Shown here: positions 24,407 to 33,060 of the stretch, in pieces
Layout: each line of letters starts with the position of its first letter
Position numbering within the stretch: position 1 is the stretch's first letter
Source: Platycnemis pennipes
Taxonomy: Eukaryota > Arthropoda > Insecta > Odonata > Platycnemididae
NCBI GenBank assembly: GCA_933228895.1
Contig: OW121856.1
Coordinates: forward strand, 110,831,027 to 110,895,026
Direction: 5' to 3'
DNA length: 64,000 bases
Position numbers and translations under genes: made by a program
The notes under the pieces: model-generated
Seen by the model: only the letters and a program-made list of their open reading frames with translations
What the model was told of the DNA's origin: nothing
Databases searched by the model: none

Positions 24407-24766
24407 CCCCCCTGGACCAGTTTACCAGCGCCAATAGGGGTCCCACCCTCTCGGCGCTGAGCCGGACGTTGGAATCGGAACGGGAGAGCGGATCGAACGG
24501 GAGAGCGGGTCGGATGGGAGCGCAGGTGAACTACTTCGCCACTTGGGGCGCCACGTGCAGCGGTCCGACGCCGTCGTGGGAATTGGGTTTCTGAAAGAAG
24601 TGAATTTGGGGCGGAGGGGGGGGGGAGGTTTCCCAAGGCCCCCACCGGATGCTAAGCAAGAAGACATCCCAGGTCACTACTCACTAGACACAATGGCCTT
24701 CTCGAGGCGAGGAAGGTCGCGGAGTCGATAACTTCAAACATCTCGCTCTTTTCTGTGCCGTGCTGG
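24407..24766. other. GC-rich flank of the LTR element
   Basis: No gene. A short tandem of a CGGGAGAGCGGRTCG-like unit lies near 24480-24515 and a G-rich run near 24610-24628. It ends in CTGG, the left copy of the LTR element's target duplication. Confidence 0.4.
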
Positions 24767-25018
24767 TGTTGTGAGTGGCGATTTACTGAGAGAGAGAGAG
24801 ATGAATTAGGGAAGCGAGGCCATTGCCTCCCCCTCCGATGTTTCACTTGTAATTCCAAAATTTCCACTTCTCGCGAAAATATGTTGTTCTATTTGGCATG
24901 ACCTCCAAATTTCCATTAGCTCGGGATTTTCCGCGGAGGTGGGCATCCACCCACCTCACGGGAAATTCCGAGAGCATTATGATTCGCAGAGCTGCTGTTT
25001 GGTCCATTTAAAATATTG

Positions 25019-25026
25019 TATAAAAG
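25019..25026 (+). promoter_or_regulatory. TATA box of the LTR promoter
   Basis: TATAAAAG, positioned mid-LTR so that transcription would begin about 25-30 bp downstream, giving a U3-R-U5 layout. The equivalent in the 3' LTR is at 31701-31708. Confidence 0.7.
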
Positions 25027-25281
25027 CAGAGTCGTTCTGACCGTCGTGGTCGCTTCCTTGTGTCACTATCCAAGCGGGACCTCTGCTCCAACGCTACCGA
25101 CCCAGCAGCCGCTCCGTGGACCGCCCGGACTCTTCCTAGCAGCCTTGGTAAGCCAAGTTCCTTTGGCCCATTATTATAGAGTATCGTGCCCCGTCTTAGG
25201 GTGATAAGTCGTCTCTCTCGCTCTCATTACCACCGCCCACTCCCCGCAACCTAATCCTGTGTGTATTCCTCATCGACTATA

Positions 25282-25287
25282 AATAAA
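25282..25287 (+). terminator. Polyadenylation signal in the LTR
   Basis: AATAAA lies downstream of the TATA box within the LTR, as expected for R/U5. The copy that would act at the transcript's 3' end is at 31964-31969. Confidence 0.6.
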
Positions 25288-25384
25288 AGATATGATTTCT
25301 GGCGATTTCTGAATTCCTTGTACTTCCCTAATGCGGCACATCGACGCCAAGGGCAAGAACCCACGGGTCCACGCATAACAAATT

Positions 25385-25401
25385 TGGTGGCAGCGGTGGG
25401 A
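25385..25401 (+). promoter_or_regulatory. Primer binding site, tRNA-Leu type
   Basis: TGGTGGCAGCGGTGGGA starts 4 nt after the 5' LTR. Its complement, ending in CCACCA, matches the 3' end of an insect tRNA-Leu as I remember it. It would prime minus-strand DNA synthesis. The position and leading TGG are standard for LTR elements; the tRNA identity is recalled, not searched. Confidence 0.7.
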
Positions 25402-25589
25402 TAACTACCATCCCTAAATTCAATTCCTTTCCCAGAAGGGGAATATCAATTGTTATGCCATAATTTGCCTAGGTACTGTGGGAGTAGTAAGTCGCTCTCC
25501 ACAGGAGTCACTGCCTATAGGGAAGCTTGTATTCTAATTCCCCTCCCGTAAAGTTGGTTTTCATTTTTGCTGTATCACTACAGATTATC

Positions 25590-26630
25590 ATGTCTGAGCC
25601 CCAGGCACCAGTCACATCCCCCCATGTAACGGGGCTAGTGCATTTAATAGGAGATTTTTCTGGGGAAGATGGTATGAGAGTGGAGGATTTTATCACCACA
25701 CTAGAAACCACCGCGGAACTAGGAAGGTGGTCAGAGCGCCAAAGAATTTTAATTTTGAAGCTCAAAACCCAAGGCTGCGCTAGACAATTTTTATCCACGT
25801 GTGAGTCCGAGGCTAGCTGGGAACAATTGAAAAACGCGTTGGTTGATCGATTTTGCAGTCGACGGCATCCCTCGAATAGTTTACGAGACTTGGTTTGTTG
25901 TGTTCAAGAATCGAGGGAAAGTGTGCAGCAATATGCTGATCGATTACGGAAACTTTCTGGTGAAGCGCGTGGTAGCGTTGTGGACCCTCGTGAGCGAGTT
26001 GGAAGGGACAGAACTTTGGACGAATTAGTATTAAGTCAATTCCTAAATGGACTCAGGGAGGACATTCGCCGTTTTGTGCGCGTGAGGGACCCAAAGACCT
26101 TAAATGAGGCAATTACTGCCGCGTGCCGGGAAGAAGAAGGGGAGATACGGAATAATAACTTTGCATGTGCTCTGGTTAGGAGTGAAAGTGTTCCACCTCA
26201 CCTTAATGCAGAATATGCCCCCCTTCCCCGTGCGCCTCAAGAGGCGGCTCGTTGTTTCCGTTGTCATCAGCCCGGTCACTTCGCCCGAGCCTGCCCCACC
26301 CTTCCCCTCCTTTGCTTTCTCTGTGGTAAATTTGGCCACATGGGCCGAGAATGTCGTTCACCTCCTCGCCTACCCACTCCCCCTTTCCCTCCTCGACCCC
26401 CCTCCCCTCCCCGGTCTCAAGGTGCTCCAAGAAACAATAACAATCCCCGCCGAGCCTTCCCACCCTCCTCCCGTTCCCCACCCACCTTCCAGCGACAAGC
26501 AGTTTCACCACCCCGGGCAGATTCGCGGATGCAATCCGCGGGTCGACAAACAACCCCCCTCCCCCCAAACGGGCGTCCCTTCGCCGGAGGCCCTCGGCCG
26601 GCGGAGTTCAAGCCACGAAGGATGTGGTGA
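25590..26630 (+). CDS. gag: Gag structural protein, 346 residues
   Basis: Gag forms the intracellular particle that packages the element's RNA. Residues about 25-190 look like the retrotransposon Gag capsid region (VEDFITTLETTAELGRW, then WEQLKNALVDRF, FLNGLREDI and LNEAITAA). Two CX2CX4HX4C zinc knuckles follow at about residues 222-235 (CFRCHQPGHFARAC) and 242-255 (CFLCGKFGHMGREC); these bind RNA. The C-terminal 90 residues are rich in proline, arginine and serine. The frame is open from 25527, but the Met at 25590 is the likelier start because the earlier codons add a hydrophobic leader not typical of Gag. The stop TGA (26628-26630) overlaps the first ATG of pol (TGATG). A frameshift signal lies about 60 nt before the stop. 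Confidence 0.92.
   Translation: MSEPQAPVTSPHVTGLVHLIGDFSGEDGMRVEDFITTLETTAELGRWSERQRILILKLKTQGCARQFLSTCESEASWEQLKNALVDRFCSRRHPSNSLRDLVCCVQESRESVQQYADRLRKLSGEARGSVVDPRERVGRDRTLDELVLSQFLNGLREDIRRFVRVRDPKTLNEAITAACREEEGEIRNNNFACALVRSESVPPHLNAEYAPLPRAPQEAARCFRCHQPGHFARACPTLPLLCFLCGKFGHMGRECRSPPRLPTPPFPPRPPSPPRSQGAPRNNNNPRRAFPPSSRSPPTFQRQAVSPPRADSRMQSAGRQTTPLPPNGRPFAGGPRPAEFKPRRMW
26564..26603 (+). promoter_or_regulatory. -1 ribosomal frameshift signal in the gag-pol overlap
   Basis: The heptamer C CCA AAC at 26564-26570 lies exactly in the gag reading frame in the X XXY YYZ layout. Slipping back one base places the ribosome in the pol frame. Eleven nucleotides later CGCCGG (26582-26587) can pair with CCGGCG (26598-26603) around a 10-nt loop, the kind of stable downstream structure that stimulates slippage. 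The pol frame is open from 26441, so the overlap is 190 nt and contains this site. Confidence 0.7.
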
Positions 26631-29600
26631 TGGAGAGGAAGACCCCCACCCCCACAGCAGATCGCCGCGTGATCGCCGATACAGCCCACCATGGAGGACA
26701 CGGATTTGCGGTGAAAGCAGGACTTCCCCACGGATGCCTCACTCTACTCATCGACACCGGCGCTGCTGTCTCCCTCATCAAGAAAAGTGCCATTCCCTTC
26801 CCCACCCCCCTCTCCCCCCCTAGCACTAGGTTATACGGAGTTACAGGCCATCCGATCCCCGTGTTAGGAACGAGAGTGATTAAGTTTAATTTGGGCAATA
26901 GACAGTTTTCGCATAGATTCCATGTTGTCAACGACGATTTCTATGTTAATTGTGATGGGTTGCTTGGTGTGGATGTTATAGATAAAGTTAAAGGTAGAAT
27001 CGATTTGTCTAAAAAGGTGATGTTAATTCAGGATGAAGTGATTTACTTACATTCCACTGAAACCACACCCGCCCAAGTGATCAATTGTAGGAAAACTCCC
27101 GTTGTGCCCAGTCGAAAAACTAGAAAAGTGAAGGAACAAAAGTTGGAAACAATAAATGATTTTGGGAAATCTTTGTGTTCTACTTTCCTTTTCATTTGGC
27201 AATTGTTTTGCGTTGGTTTCGCAAAAATTTTTGGTTGCAGTGATGCATTTTCTGGTATGCGTTTCCCATTCTCCTTCAATGTTTATTCTGCTTTACTGTC
27301 ATTTTGTGGTTATTTTTTGTCCTGTGCATCTCGCTTTGTTTTAACTTTGGGATTGCTGATATTCAAGACATGTAAGTACATTTTTGGCCCTAGTTGTAAG
27401 AGGAAAAGGGATATTCCGTGTAATGTGTGCCTCCTAAATGAATTAAAATTGCCCCCTCGTAGTGAAGTTGTCTCTCAGGGAATTTGCAATCGCCGTACTT
27501 TAGAAATCGGGAAAGATTATTTGATGGAGCCCGCGGAGATTCTCGTTAGTGGGGTAATGTCGGGACGAGGAATTATTAAGGGAAGACAGGATAAGGTCAT
27601 TCCCGTAAAACTCGTCAATCTGTCCGAACAGGAATTAATCCTCCCCGCGAAAACGACGGTAGGGACACTGTCAGATAACTTCTTGGTTGCCATGAATAAT
27701 TACAGTGATAATGACAGGAATAGTGACGATCTTTTCCCTGAGGAATTGCAAGAATTGCTAAAGGAAGTTCCCTCAGAAGCACAGGTCCCCCTTAGAAAAT
27801 TGTTGATGGAATTTTCGGATATTTTTCACAGAGAAGGGGAACCCTTAGGCAAAACAGATCTAGTCACGCACAAAATTCGAGTCAGTAATTCAACCCCAAT
27901 TGCGAAGCGTCCTTATAGAGTCCCTCAGACTCAGCGCGCGGTCATAAGGGAATATATTAAGGATATGCTCGACCAAGGAATTATAAGAGAATCATGCTCT
28001 CCCTGGTCGGCACCGGCATTGCTTGTCGCCAAAAAGGGTGAAGATGGGGAAAATAAACTTCGGTTTTGCACTGACTTTCGGGCTTTGAATGAAGTAACGA
28101 TTAGAGATTTTTACCCCCTCCCTAATATTCAAGAAACTTTAGAGGAATTAGGAGGTTCCAAATATTTCTCCACCCTTGATATGGCTCAAGGATTTTGGCA
28201 AATTGCGATGGACCCTGAAAGCATCGAATTAAGTGGCTTCTCAACGGCCGATGGTCATTATGAGTACCTTAAATTAGCTATGGGCATGAAGAATGGCCCT
28301 AGCTCTTTCCAACGTCTAATGGATGTGGTATTATCTGGGTTAAAAGGGTCTAAATGTCAAGTTTATTTAGATGATATTTGTGTTTTGGGTCGCAACTTGG
28401 ACGACCATATTCAAAATTTGCGCGATGTGTTTCTAAGGTTAAAGCAGGCTGGTTTGAAATTAAAACCCCGTAAATGTAAATTTTTCCAAAAGGAAATTAA
28501 TTATTTGGGCCATGTCATTACAGCCGAAGGGATAAAACCGGATCCTCAGAAAATAGAGGCTATTCAAAATTTCCCCCTTCCTCATAACCTAAAAACTCTC
28601 CGCGGATATTTAGGGCTCGTAGGATACTACAGACGCTTTATTCCGGACTTTTCTAAGATTGCCAAACCCCTCACTGAAATGACGAGAAAGGGTGTAAAGA
28701 TTACTTGGGGAGATAAGGAGAAGGAATCATTCATTGCTTTAAGCGACGCCTTATGTCATGAACCCGTACTTCGCTACCCTGAATTTTCAAACCCCTTTCT
28801 GCTCTATACAGATGCATCGGGCGATGGTTTAGGGGCAATTTTGGCTCAGAAAGGTGAGGATGGAGAATATGTAGTAGCCTACGCAAGTCGGCAATTAAAT
28901 AAAGCCGAGCGTAATTATAGTACGACCGAGCGGGAGTGCTTAGGTATTGTTTGGGCCGTAAAGTATTTTAGATGTTATTTATATGGTAGAAAATTTACAG
29001 TGATAAATGACCATCGGAGTCTCCGGTGGCTATTCTCGGTGTCTCATAATTCCTCAAGACTCACCCGTTGGTCTTTGTTATTAAGTGAATATGATTTTGA
29101 AGTTGTTTATCGTCCTGGAAAAATTCACCAAAATGTAGATACGCTTTCCCGTGCTATTGTTCCTCTAGTGACTCCTGAATACGAGCCTACATGGGATAGA
29201 GACCTAATTAAGGAGGAGCAAGGGAAGGACGTAGAGTGTCAAAAGGTGAAAGGTGATAGTGATGTGTGGGCGGACGATGACCAACTATTGTATAAAGGCA
29301 ATTCACAATTAGTCGCTCCGAAGGCAATGAGGACTAGAATCATGCGTGCGTTTCATGATGCACCTTGGGCAGGTCATTATGGCATTAAAGGGACCATGAA
29401 CTCAATAAAACGTAGGTTTTGGTGGCCGCGCATGGGGAGAGACATTAAGAGTTATTGTAAGCGATGCCGAGGGTGTCAGGAAAGGAAAAATCCCAAAAAT
29501 CACCTTAGAGCCCCCCTTCAGAAATTCCAGGAAGTGACCGCCCCCCTCCAAAGAACATCTATGGATTTAATTGGGCCTCTCCCTACCAGTTATAATATGA

Positions 29601-30667
29601 ACAAATATATATTGACCTTTCAGGACGCTTTTACAAAATACCCTGAAGCTATCGCCCTCCCCGATCAGAAAGCAGAGACAGTCGCGAAGGCGTTCGTCCA
29701 ACACATTATTTTGAGACATGGTGTCCCTAGGCAATTATTGACAGACAAGGGAGCTAATTTCACATCAAAGCTGATGAAAGAGGTATGTAACCTGTTAGGG
29801 ATTAAGAAACTACAGACCACTGCGTATCACCCAGCATGTAATGGCATGATTGAACGGAGTCATAGGACATTAATGAACGTTCTTTCCCACTTTGTGGATT
29901 CTAAACATAGAAATTGGGATGAATTTCTACCCTATGCTATGCTGGCGTATCGCAGTACACCCCACTCCATAACTGGTGAAACCCCTTTTTTCCTGATGCA
30001 CGGAAGAGACATTGAGCTACCCTTTGACGACATTTTAAGCCCACTTAGAATAAATTATGCAGTTGATTCTAATTATGCCGCCGAGATGCACGCTCGGTTG
30101 AATATTGCCTTCAGGGAGGTAACGGATAGACTTCGAAAGAGTGCCGAAGACAGTGCACGGTATTATAATAGAAGGGCAAAGGACCCTGAAATAAAAGTAA
30201 ATGACTATGTGTACTTGTATACTCCTTTTGTTGGTGTAGGAAAAACTAAAAAGTTAATAAAACCATGGCAGGGCCCTTATAAAGTGTTGTGTTATCGTGG
30301 ACCTGTAAATGTGTGTATCCAAGATCCTCACCATCCACGCCGGAAATTGTTTGTGCATATTAATCGTTTAAAATTAGCCAGTGACCAATTACCCTCCCCT
30401 CCCCCCGACCCCGCTTTGCAAGAGTGTGACCAAACTTCACCCATTCCCCGTCGACCCCGTCAAGTCCAAGTGCAACCTCCCGCTACAGATCGCGGAAGGA
30501 GAGTGCCTCCTTCTCCCACCCCCCTTCCACCATGGATGCTATGTGACGGAGACCCCCCTCTACCTCCCCCACTGCCGACGCCACCTACGGCCCCCCAGCC
30601 CTCTCCCCCCAGACATCATTATCTTCTGAGAAGTCGCGGATCTGTTCCCCCCGCGGATACGGTATGA
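26630..30667 (+). CDS. pol: Pol polyprotein: protease, reverse transcriptase, RNase H, integrase
   Basis: Residues are numbered from the GTG at 26624 (the frame is open from 26441; first ATG at 26630). The aspartic protease has LLIDTGAAVSLI at 41-52. A hydrophobic segment follows at 183-255. Reverse transcriptase spans about 425-690, with FSTLDMAQGFWQI at 515-527 and catalytic YLDD at 581-584. RNase H has D730, E770 and D797. The integrase zinc region has H911, H918, C948 and C951; its catalytic triad is D981, D1041 and E1077, with 35 residues between the last two. A GPY module (WQGPYKV) lies near 1215-1221. The C-terminus is proline-rich. All key residues are present. Expression is probably as a Gag-Pol fusion by -1 frameshifting; reinitiation at the TGATG overlap is an alternative. 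Confidence 0.95.
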   Translation: MERKTPTPTADRRVIADTAHHGGHGFAVKAGLPHGCLTLLIDTGAAVSLIKKSAIPFPTPLSPPSTRLYGVTGHPIPVLGTRVIKFNLGNRQFSHRFHVVNDDFYVNCDGLLGVDVIDKVKGRIDLSKKVMLIQDEVIYLHSTETTPAQVINCRKTPVVPSRKTRKVKEQKLETINDFGKSLCSTFLFIWQLFCVGFAKIFGCSDAFSGMRFPFSFNVYSALLSFCGYFLSCASRFVLTLGLLIFKTCKYIFGPSCKRKRDIPCNVCLLNELKLPPRSEVVSQGICNRRTLEIGKDYLMEPAEILVSGVMSGRGIIKGRQDKVIPVKLVNLSEQELILPAKTTVGTLSDNFLVAMNNYSDNDRNSDDLFPEELQELLKEVPSEAQVPLRKLLMEFSDIFHREGEPLGKTDLVTHKIRVSNSTPIAKRPYRVPQTQRAVIREYIKDMLDQGIIRESCSPWSAPALLVAKKGEDGENKLRFCTDFRALNEVTIRDFYPLPNIQETLEELGGSKYFSTLDMAQGFWQIAMDPESIELSGFSTADGHYEYLKLAMGMKNGPSSFQRLMDVVLSGLKGSKCQVYLDDICVLGRNLDDHIQNLRDVFLRLKQAGLKLKPRKCKFFQKEINYLGHVITAEGIKPDPQKIEAIQNFPLPHNLKTLRGYLGLVGYYRRFIPDFSKIAKPLTEMTRKGVKITWGDKEKESFIALSDALCHEPVLRYPEFSNPFLLYTDASGDGLGAILAQKGEDGEYVVAYASRQLNKAERNYSTTERECLGIVWAVKYFRCYLYGRKFTVINDHRSLRWLFSVSHNSSRLTRWSLLLSEYDFEVVYRPGKIHQNVDTLSRAIVPLVTPEYEPTWDRDLIKEEQGKDVECQKVKGDSDVWADDDQLLYKGNSQLVAPKAMRTRIMRAFHDAPWAGHYGIKGTMNSIKRRFWWPRMGRDIKSYCKRCRGCQERKNPKNHLRAPLQKFQEVTAPLQRTSMDLIGPLPTSYNMNKYILTFQDAFTKYPEAIALPDQKAETVAKAFVQHIILRHGVPRQLLTDKGANFTSKLMKEVCNLLGIKKLQTTAYHPACNGMIERSHRTLMNVLSHFVDSKHRNWDEFLPYAMLAYRSTPHSITGETPFFLMHGRDIELPFDDILSPLRINYAVDSNYAAEMHARLNIAFREVTDRLRKSAEDSARYYNRRAKDPEIKVNDYVYLYTPFVGVGKTKKLIKPWQGPYKVLCYRGPVNVCIQDPHHPRRKLFVHINRLKLASDQLPSPPPDPALQECDQTSPIPRRPRQVQVQPPATDRGRRVPPSPTPLPPWMLCDGDPPLPPPLPTPPTAPQPSPPRHHYLLRSRGSVPPADTV

Positions 30668-31014
30668 GTGAAAGTGCTTCCCCTCCCCCAAAAAGTCCTT
30701 CTCCCAAATCCGTAACCTACCCTCCACTTTTCCTTTTAGCCACCCACCCACCTTCCGCTCCATTTTCACTTTCCACCAATATTTGGGCGAGAGCCGACCA
30801 CTTCATTTCAGCACGACGCAGAGCGATGCAGATTCGACCAACGGAGCGTCCGTGTCCTGAACAGGAGCTACTGTGGTACAACGAGCCCACCCTGTCAGCC
30901 AGCTCGTTCCGGCAACTACGGCAGAACGAGACATACATCACTTACGTCGTCATCATGGATTCAACCCAGAAGAGGACGCGAGAAGCTGATTCTTCAAGGT
31001 TCTTCGGATACTGA
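30664..31014 (+). CDS. Small third frame of the LTR element, unknown function
   Basis: 116 codons starting at an ATG that overlaps the pol stop (ATGA). The product begins with a Ser/Pro-rich run, has one modestly hydrophobic stretch (residues about 19-40) and ends with an ordinary hydrophilic tail. It shows no signal peptide, furin-type site or long membrane anchor, so I cannot call it an envelope protein. The precise overlap with pol is the only argument for its being expressed. It may equally be a chance frame in the 3' region. Confidence 0.3.
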   Translation: MSESASPPPKSPSPKSVTYPPLFLLATHPPSAPFSLSTNIWARADHFISARRRAMQIRPTERPCPEQELLWYNEPTLSASSFRQLRQNETYITYVVIMDSTQKRTREADSSRFFGY

Positions 31015-31448
31015 ACGACATGAACTCCGCAGCCACACTTTTGCCACATCCGGAATAGCGTTCATCAAGCAGTCAAGAAGTTGCCTACCCGTCCAGTGAA
31101 GTGCAGTGAAATTTTCCCTTTTCTGTGTTTCATATAATCGTTTTGTGTGTAGTGAGGACTTGACATCAAAATTTAAAATTATATAACCTGTTGTTAACCT
31201 TTGTCAGCCTCCTTAAAACGAAAAATGTGTTTTTGCTCTTTTCATCGATTCTTATTGAATTTTGGACTTATCTTTGTATGAAGTGTATTAGATTTTCAAA
31301 TTTGAAATCCCCAACCAGAACTTGTTGACCTTAATCAATTTATGATATGCTCTTGGGGAACACTATTCTTTTTAATTGTTTGGTACTAAAAATTTAAATG
31401 TGTACCGTCTCGTGGGAGACGGCACAATTTTTGCATGGCAGGGAGTAA
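31015..31448 (+). other. 3' untranslated region of the LTR element
   Basis: AT-rich and non-coding. Near its end CCGTCTC and GAGACGG (31406-31423) form a short hairpin. The last bases are purine-rich. Confidence 0.5.
31438..31448 (+). promoter_or_regulatory. Probable polypurine tract
   Basis: GCAGGGAGTAA immediately precedes the 3' LTR, the position where the plus-strand primer forms. It is short and contains two pyrimidines, so the match is modest. Confidence 0.4.
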
Positions 31449-32062
31449 TGTTGTGAGTGGCGATTTACTGAGAGAGAGAGAGATGAATTAGGGAAGCGAG
31501 GCCATTGCCTCCCCCTCCGATGTTTCACTTGTAATTCCAAAATTTCCACTTCTCGCGAAAATATGTTGTTCTATTTGGCATGACCTCCAAATTTCCATTA
31601 GCTCGGGATTTTCCGCGGAGGTGGGCATCCACCCACCTCACGGGAAATTCCGAGAGCATTATGATTCGCAGAGCTGCTGTTTGGTCCATTTAAAATATTG
31701 TATAAAAGCAGAGTCGTTCTGACCGTCGTGGTCGCTTCCTTGTGTCACTATCCAAGCGGGACCTCTGCTCCAACGCTACCGACCCAGCAGCCGCTCCGTG
31801 GACCGCCCGGACTCTTCCTAGCAGCCTTGGTAAGCCAAGTTCCTTTGGCCCATTATTATAGAGTATCGTGCCCCGTCTTAGGGTGATAAGTCGTCTCTCT
31901 CGCTCTCATTACCACCGCCCACTCCCCGCAACCTAATCCTGTGTGTATTCCTCATCGACTATAAATAAAAGATATGATTTCTGGCGATTTCTGAATTCCT
32001 TGTACTTCCCTAATGCGGCACATCGACGCCAAGGGCAAGAACCCACGGGTCCACGCATAACA
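31449..32062 (+). repeat. 3' long terminal repeat
   Basis: 614 bp, apparently identical to the 5' LTR, ending in ATAACA before the target duplication CTGG. It provides the transcript's polyadenylation signal (31964-31969). Confidence 0.95.
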
Positions 32063-32227
32063 CTGGCACGGGAGACCTCGCCCTGGACATCCAATGCCAA
32101 CACAGCCAAGATCACGCAGTCTACGCTGCGAAACAAAAAAAATGCTAACATGTTAATGACGTATTTAACCGAAACAATACCGAGTACCAAGTTTCCAATT
32201 AAGTTTTTATCATCTTGGTGAACAATT

Positions 32228-33060
32228 TATGACCTCTGGAGTGTTCATATTTTAAGCAGTTAGATTTTAAAATGACGATAAAGAGTTTTTCCTCAATGAT
32301 AAAAAAGTGAAAAAATTCAAATGCGTGAAAACAAGACGGAAAACTATTGCATGCCGGTAAATCATACGTGTCACGTGACACTCTTTCCTCCATCTGCCGC
32401 CAGATGATGCTGCGGACGCTTCCAAGCAGACGGGTGCACTCCGTTACAGATTATTAATTAGTAATGGAGGTGTATATTTATTACGTTCATTTTTTATTAT
32501 TTTCATTTATTTAATTAAAATTATTAATTCATTTGATTCGTATAAAAACTGTTAATATTCCTTTTACTAAGCGTCATGTGAACTTAGCCCATAATCGAAC
32601 TTCGAACTTCACGCCATATGCTTCGCAGCAGCACAGGAATCCACGAGAGCGGGATGCCCTGTGGAACCTATAACGTATAACGACTACAACCATGTTCAAC
32701 GGAATAGAATTTTCGAGCTCTTGCAGCTTACGCAGGCGATTATTAATACACATTCAATAGAGCTGAGGGGCCTTGAAATACAATGGTACGTGCAGGAGAC
32801 TAATATTCCCAAGATGACTCGTAACGTAAACTATGTCCAACCTGTTACGTCAGCAAAAACTGACGTAGCTGACGGGCTGACGTAGTCCGGCCATTGCGAG
32901 TTTTTTCAAGTGAATTTAAAATTAACATTTAATTCCAAGTAAACTGGGAATTCTCAATACAAATTATCTCCGTATAGTGAACGCAATTACGCTGGGGCAT
33001 TAATCGCAATGAATGCATTTTGATCAAGGAAAGCACCATCATCTATTATTCGCAGAAACT
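32228..33060. repeat. Unclassified dispersed repeat of about 830 bp, copy 1 (uninterrupted)
   Basis: The left part (32228-32415) contains TTAGATTTTAAAATGACGAT, AAAAGTGAAAAA and ACTATTGCATGCCGGTAAAT. The middle (32415-32730) contains CAGACGGGTGCACTCCGT and an AT-rich core. The right part (32730-33060) contains AATGGTACGTGCAGGAGACT and ATATTCCCAAGATG. Each part recurs in the same order at 43678-43868, 47130-47385 and 47750-48060, and the left part also at 58209-58520. No reading frame of note and no obvious terminal repeats. It could be a non-autonomous element or the untranslated part of a larger one; I do not recognise it. Confidence 0.6.
32846..32867. repeat. Small hairpin within the dispersed repeat
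   Basis: TACGTCAG and CTGACGTA form perfect 8-bp arms around a 6-nt loop. Two further CTGACG words follow within 20 bp. Confidence 0.6.

Larger units (their letters stand above)
24767..25380 (+). repeat. 5' long terminal repeat
   Basis: 614 bp, TG...CA ends, apparently identical to 31449-32062. It carries a GA-repeat near 24786-24802, a TATA box (25019-25026), a possible splice donor (GTAAG at 25148) and a polyadenylation signal (25282-25287). As the upstream copy it supplies the promoter. Confidence 0.95.
24767..32062 (+). mobile_element. Complete Ty3/gypsy LTR retrotransposon, 7,296 bp
   Basis: Two 614-bp LTRs (24767-25380 and 31449-32062) begin TGTTGT and end ATAACA. By eye I see no difference between them. 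The flanking CTGG at 24763-24766 and 32063-32066 is a 4-bp target duplication. Inside, in order, are a primer binding site, gag, pol (protease, reverse transcriptase, RNase H, integrase: the Ty3/gypsy order), a small third frame and a purine-rich tract. All catalytic motifs are present and neither long frame is broken. Identical LTRs imply a very recent insertion, because both are copied from one template. No envelope gene is recognised. The clade within Ty3/gypsy was not determined. Confidence 0.95.

Noticed and set aside
25016..25204. 62-codon frame present identically in both LTRs
   Set aside because: Duplicated only because the LTRs are duplicated; it covers the TATA box and transcript start, so it is regulatory DNA.
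26104..26823. 239-codon frame overlapping gag and pol
   Set aside because: Lies in the +1 frame under the zinc-knuckle and proline-rich region of gag and the start of pol; proline-rich by composition, a shadow of the real genes.
30664..31014. Envelope gene of an errantivirus-like element
   Set aside because: Too short, and no signal peptide, cleavage site or membrane anchor visible.
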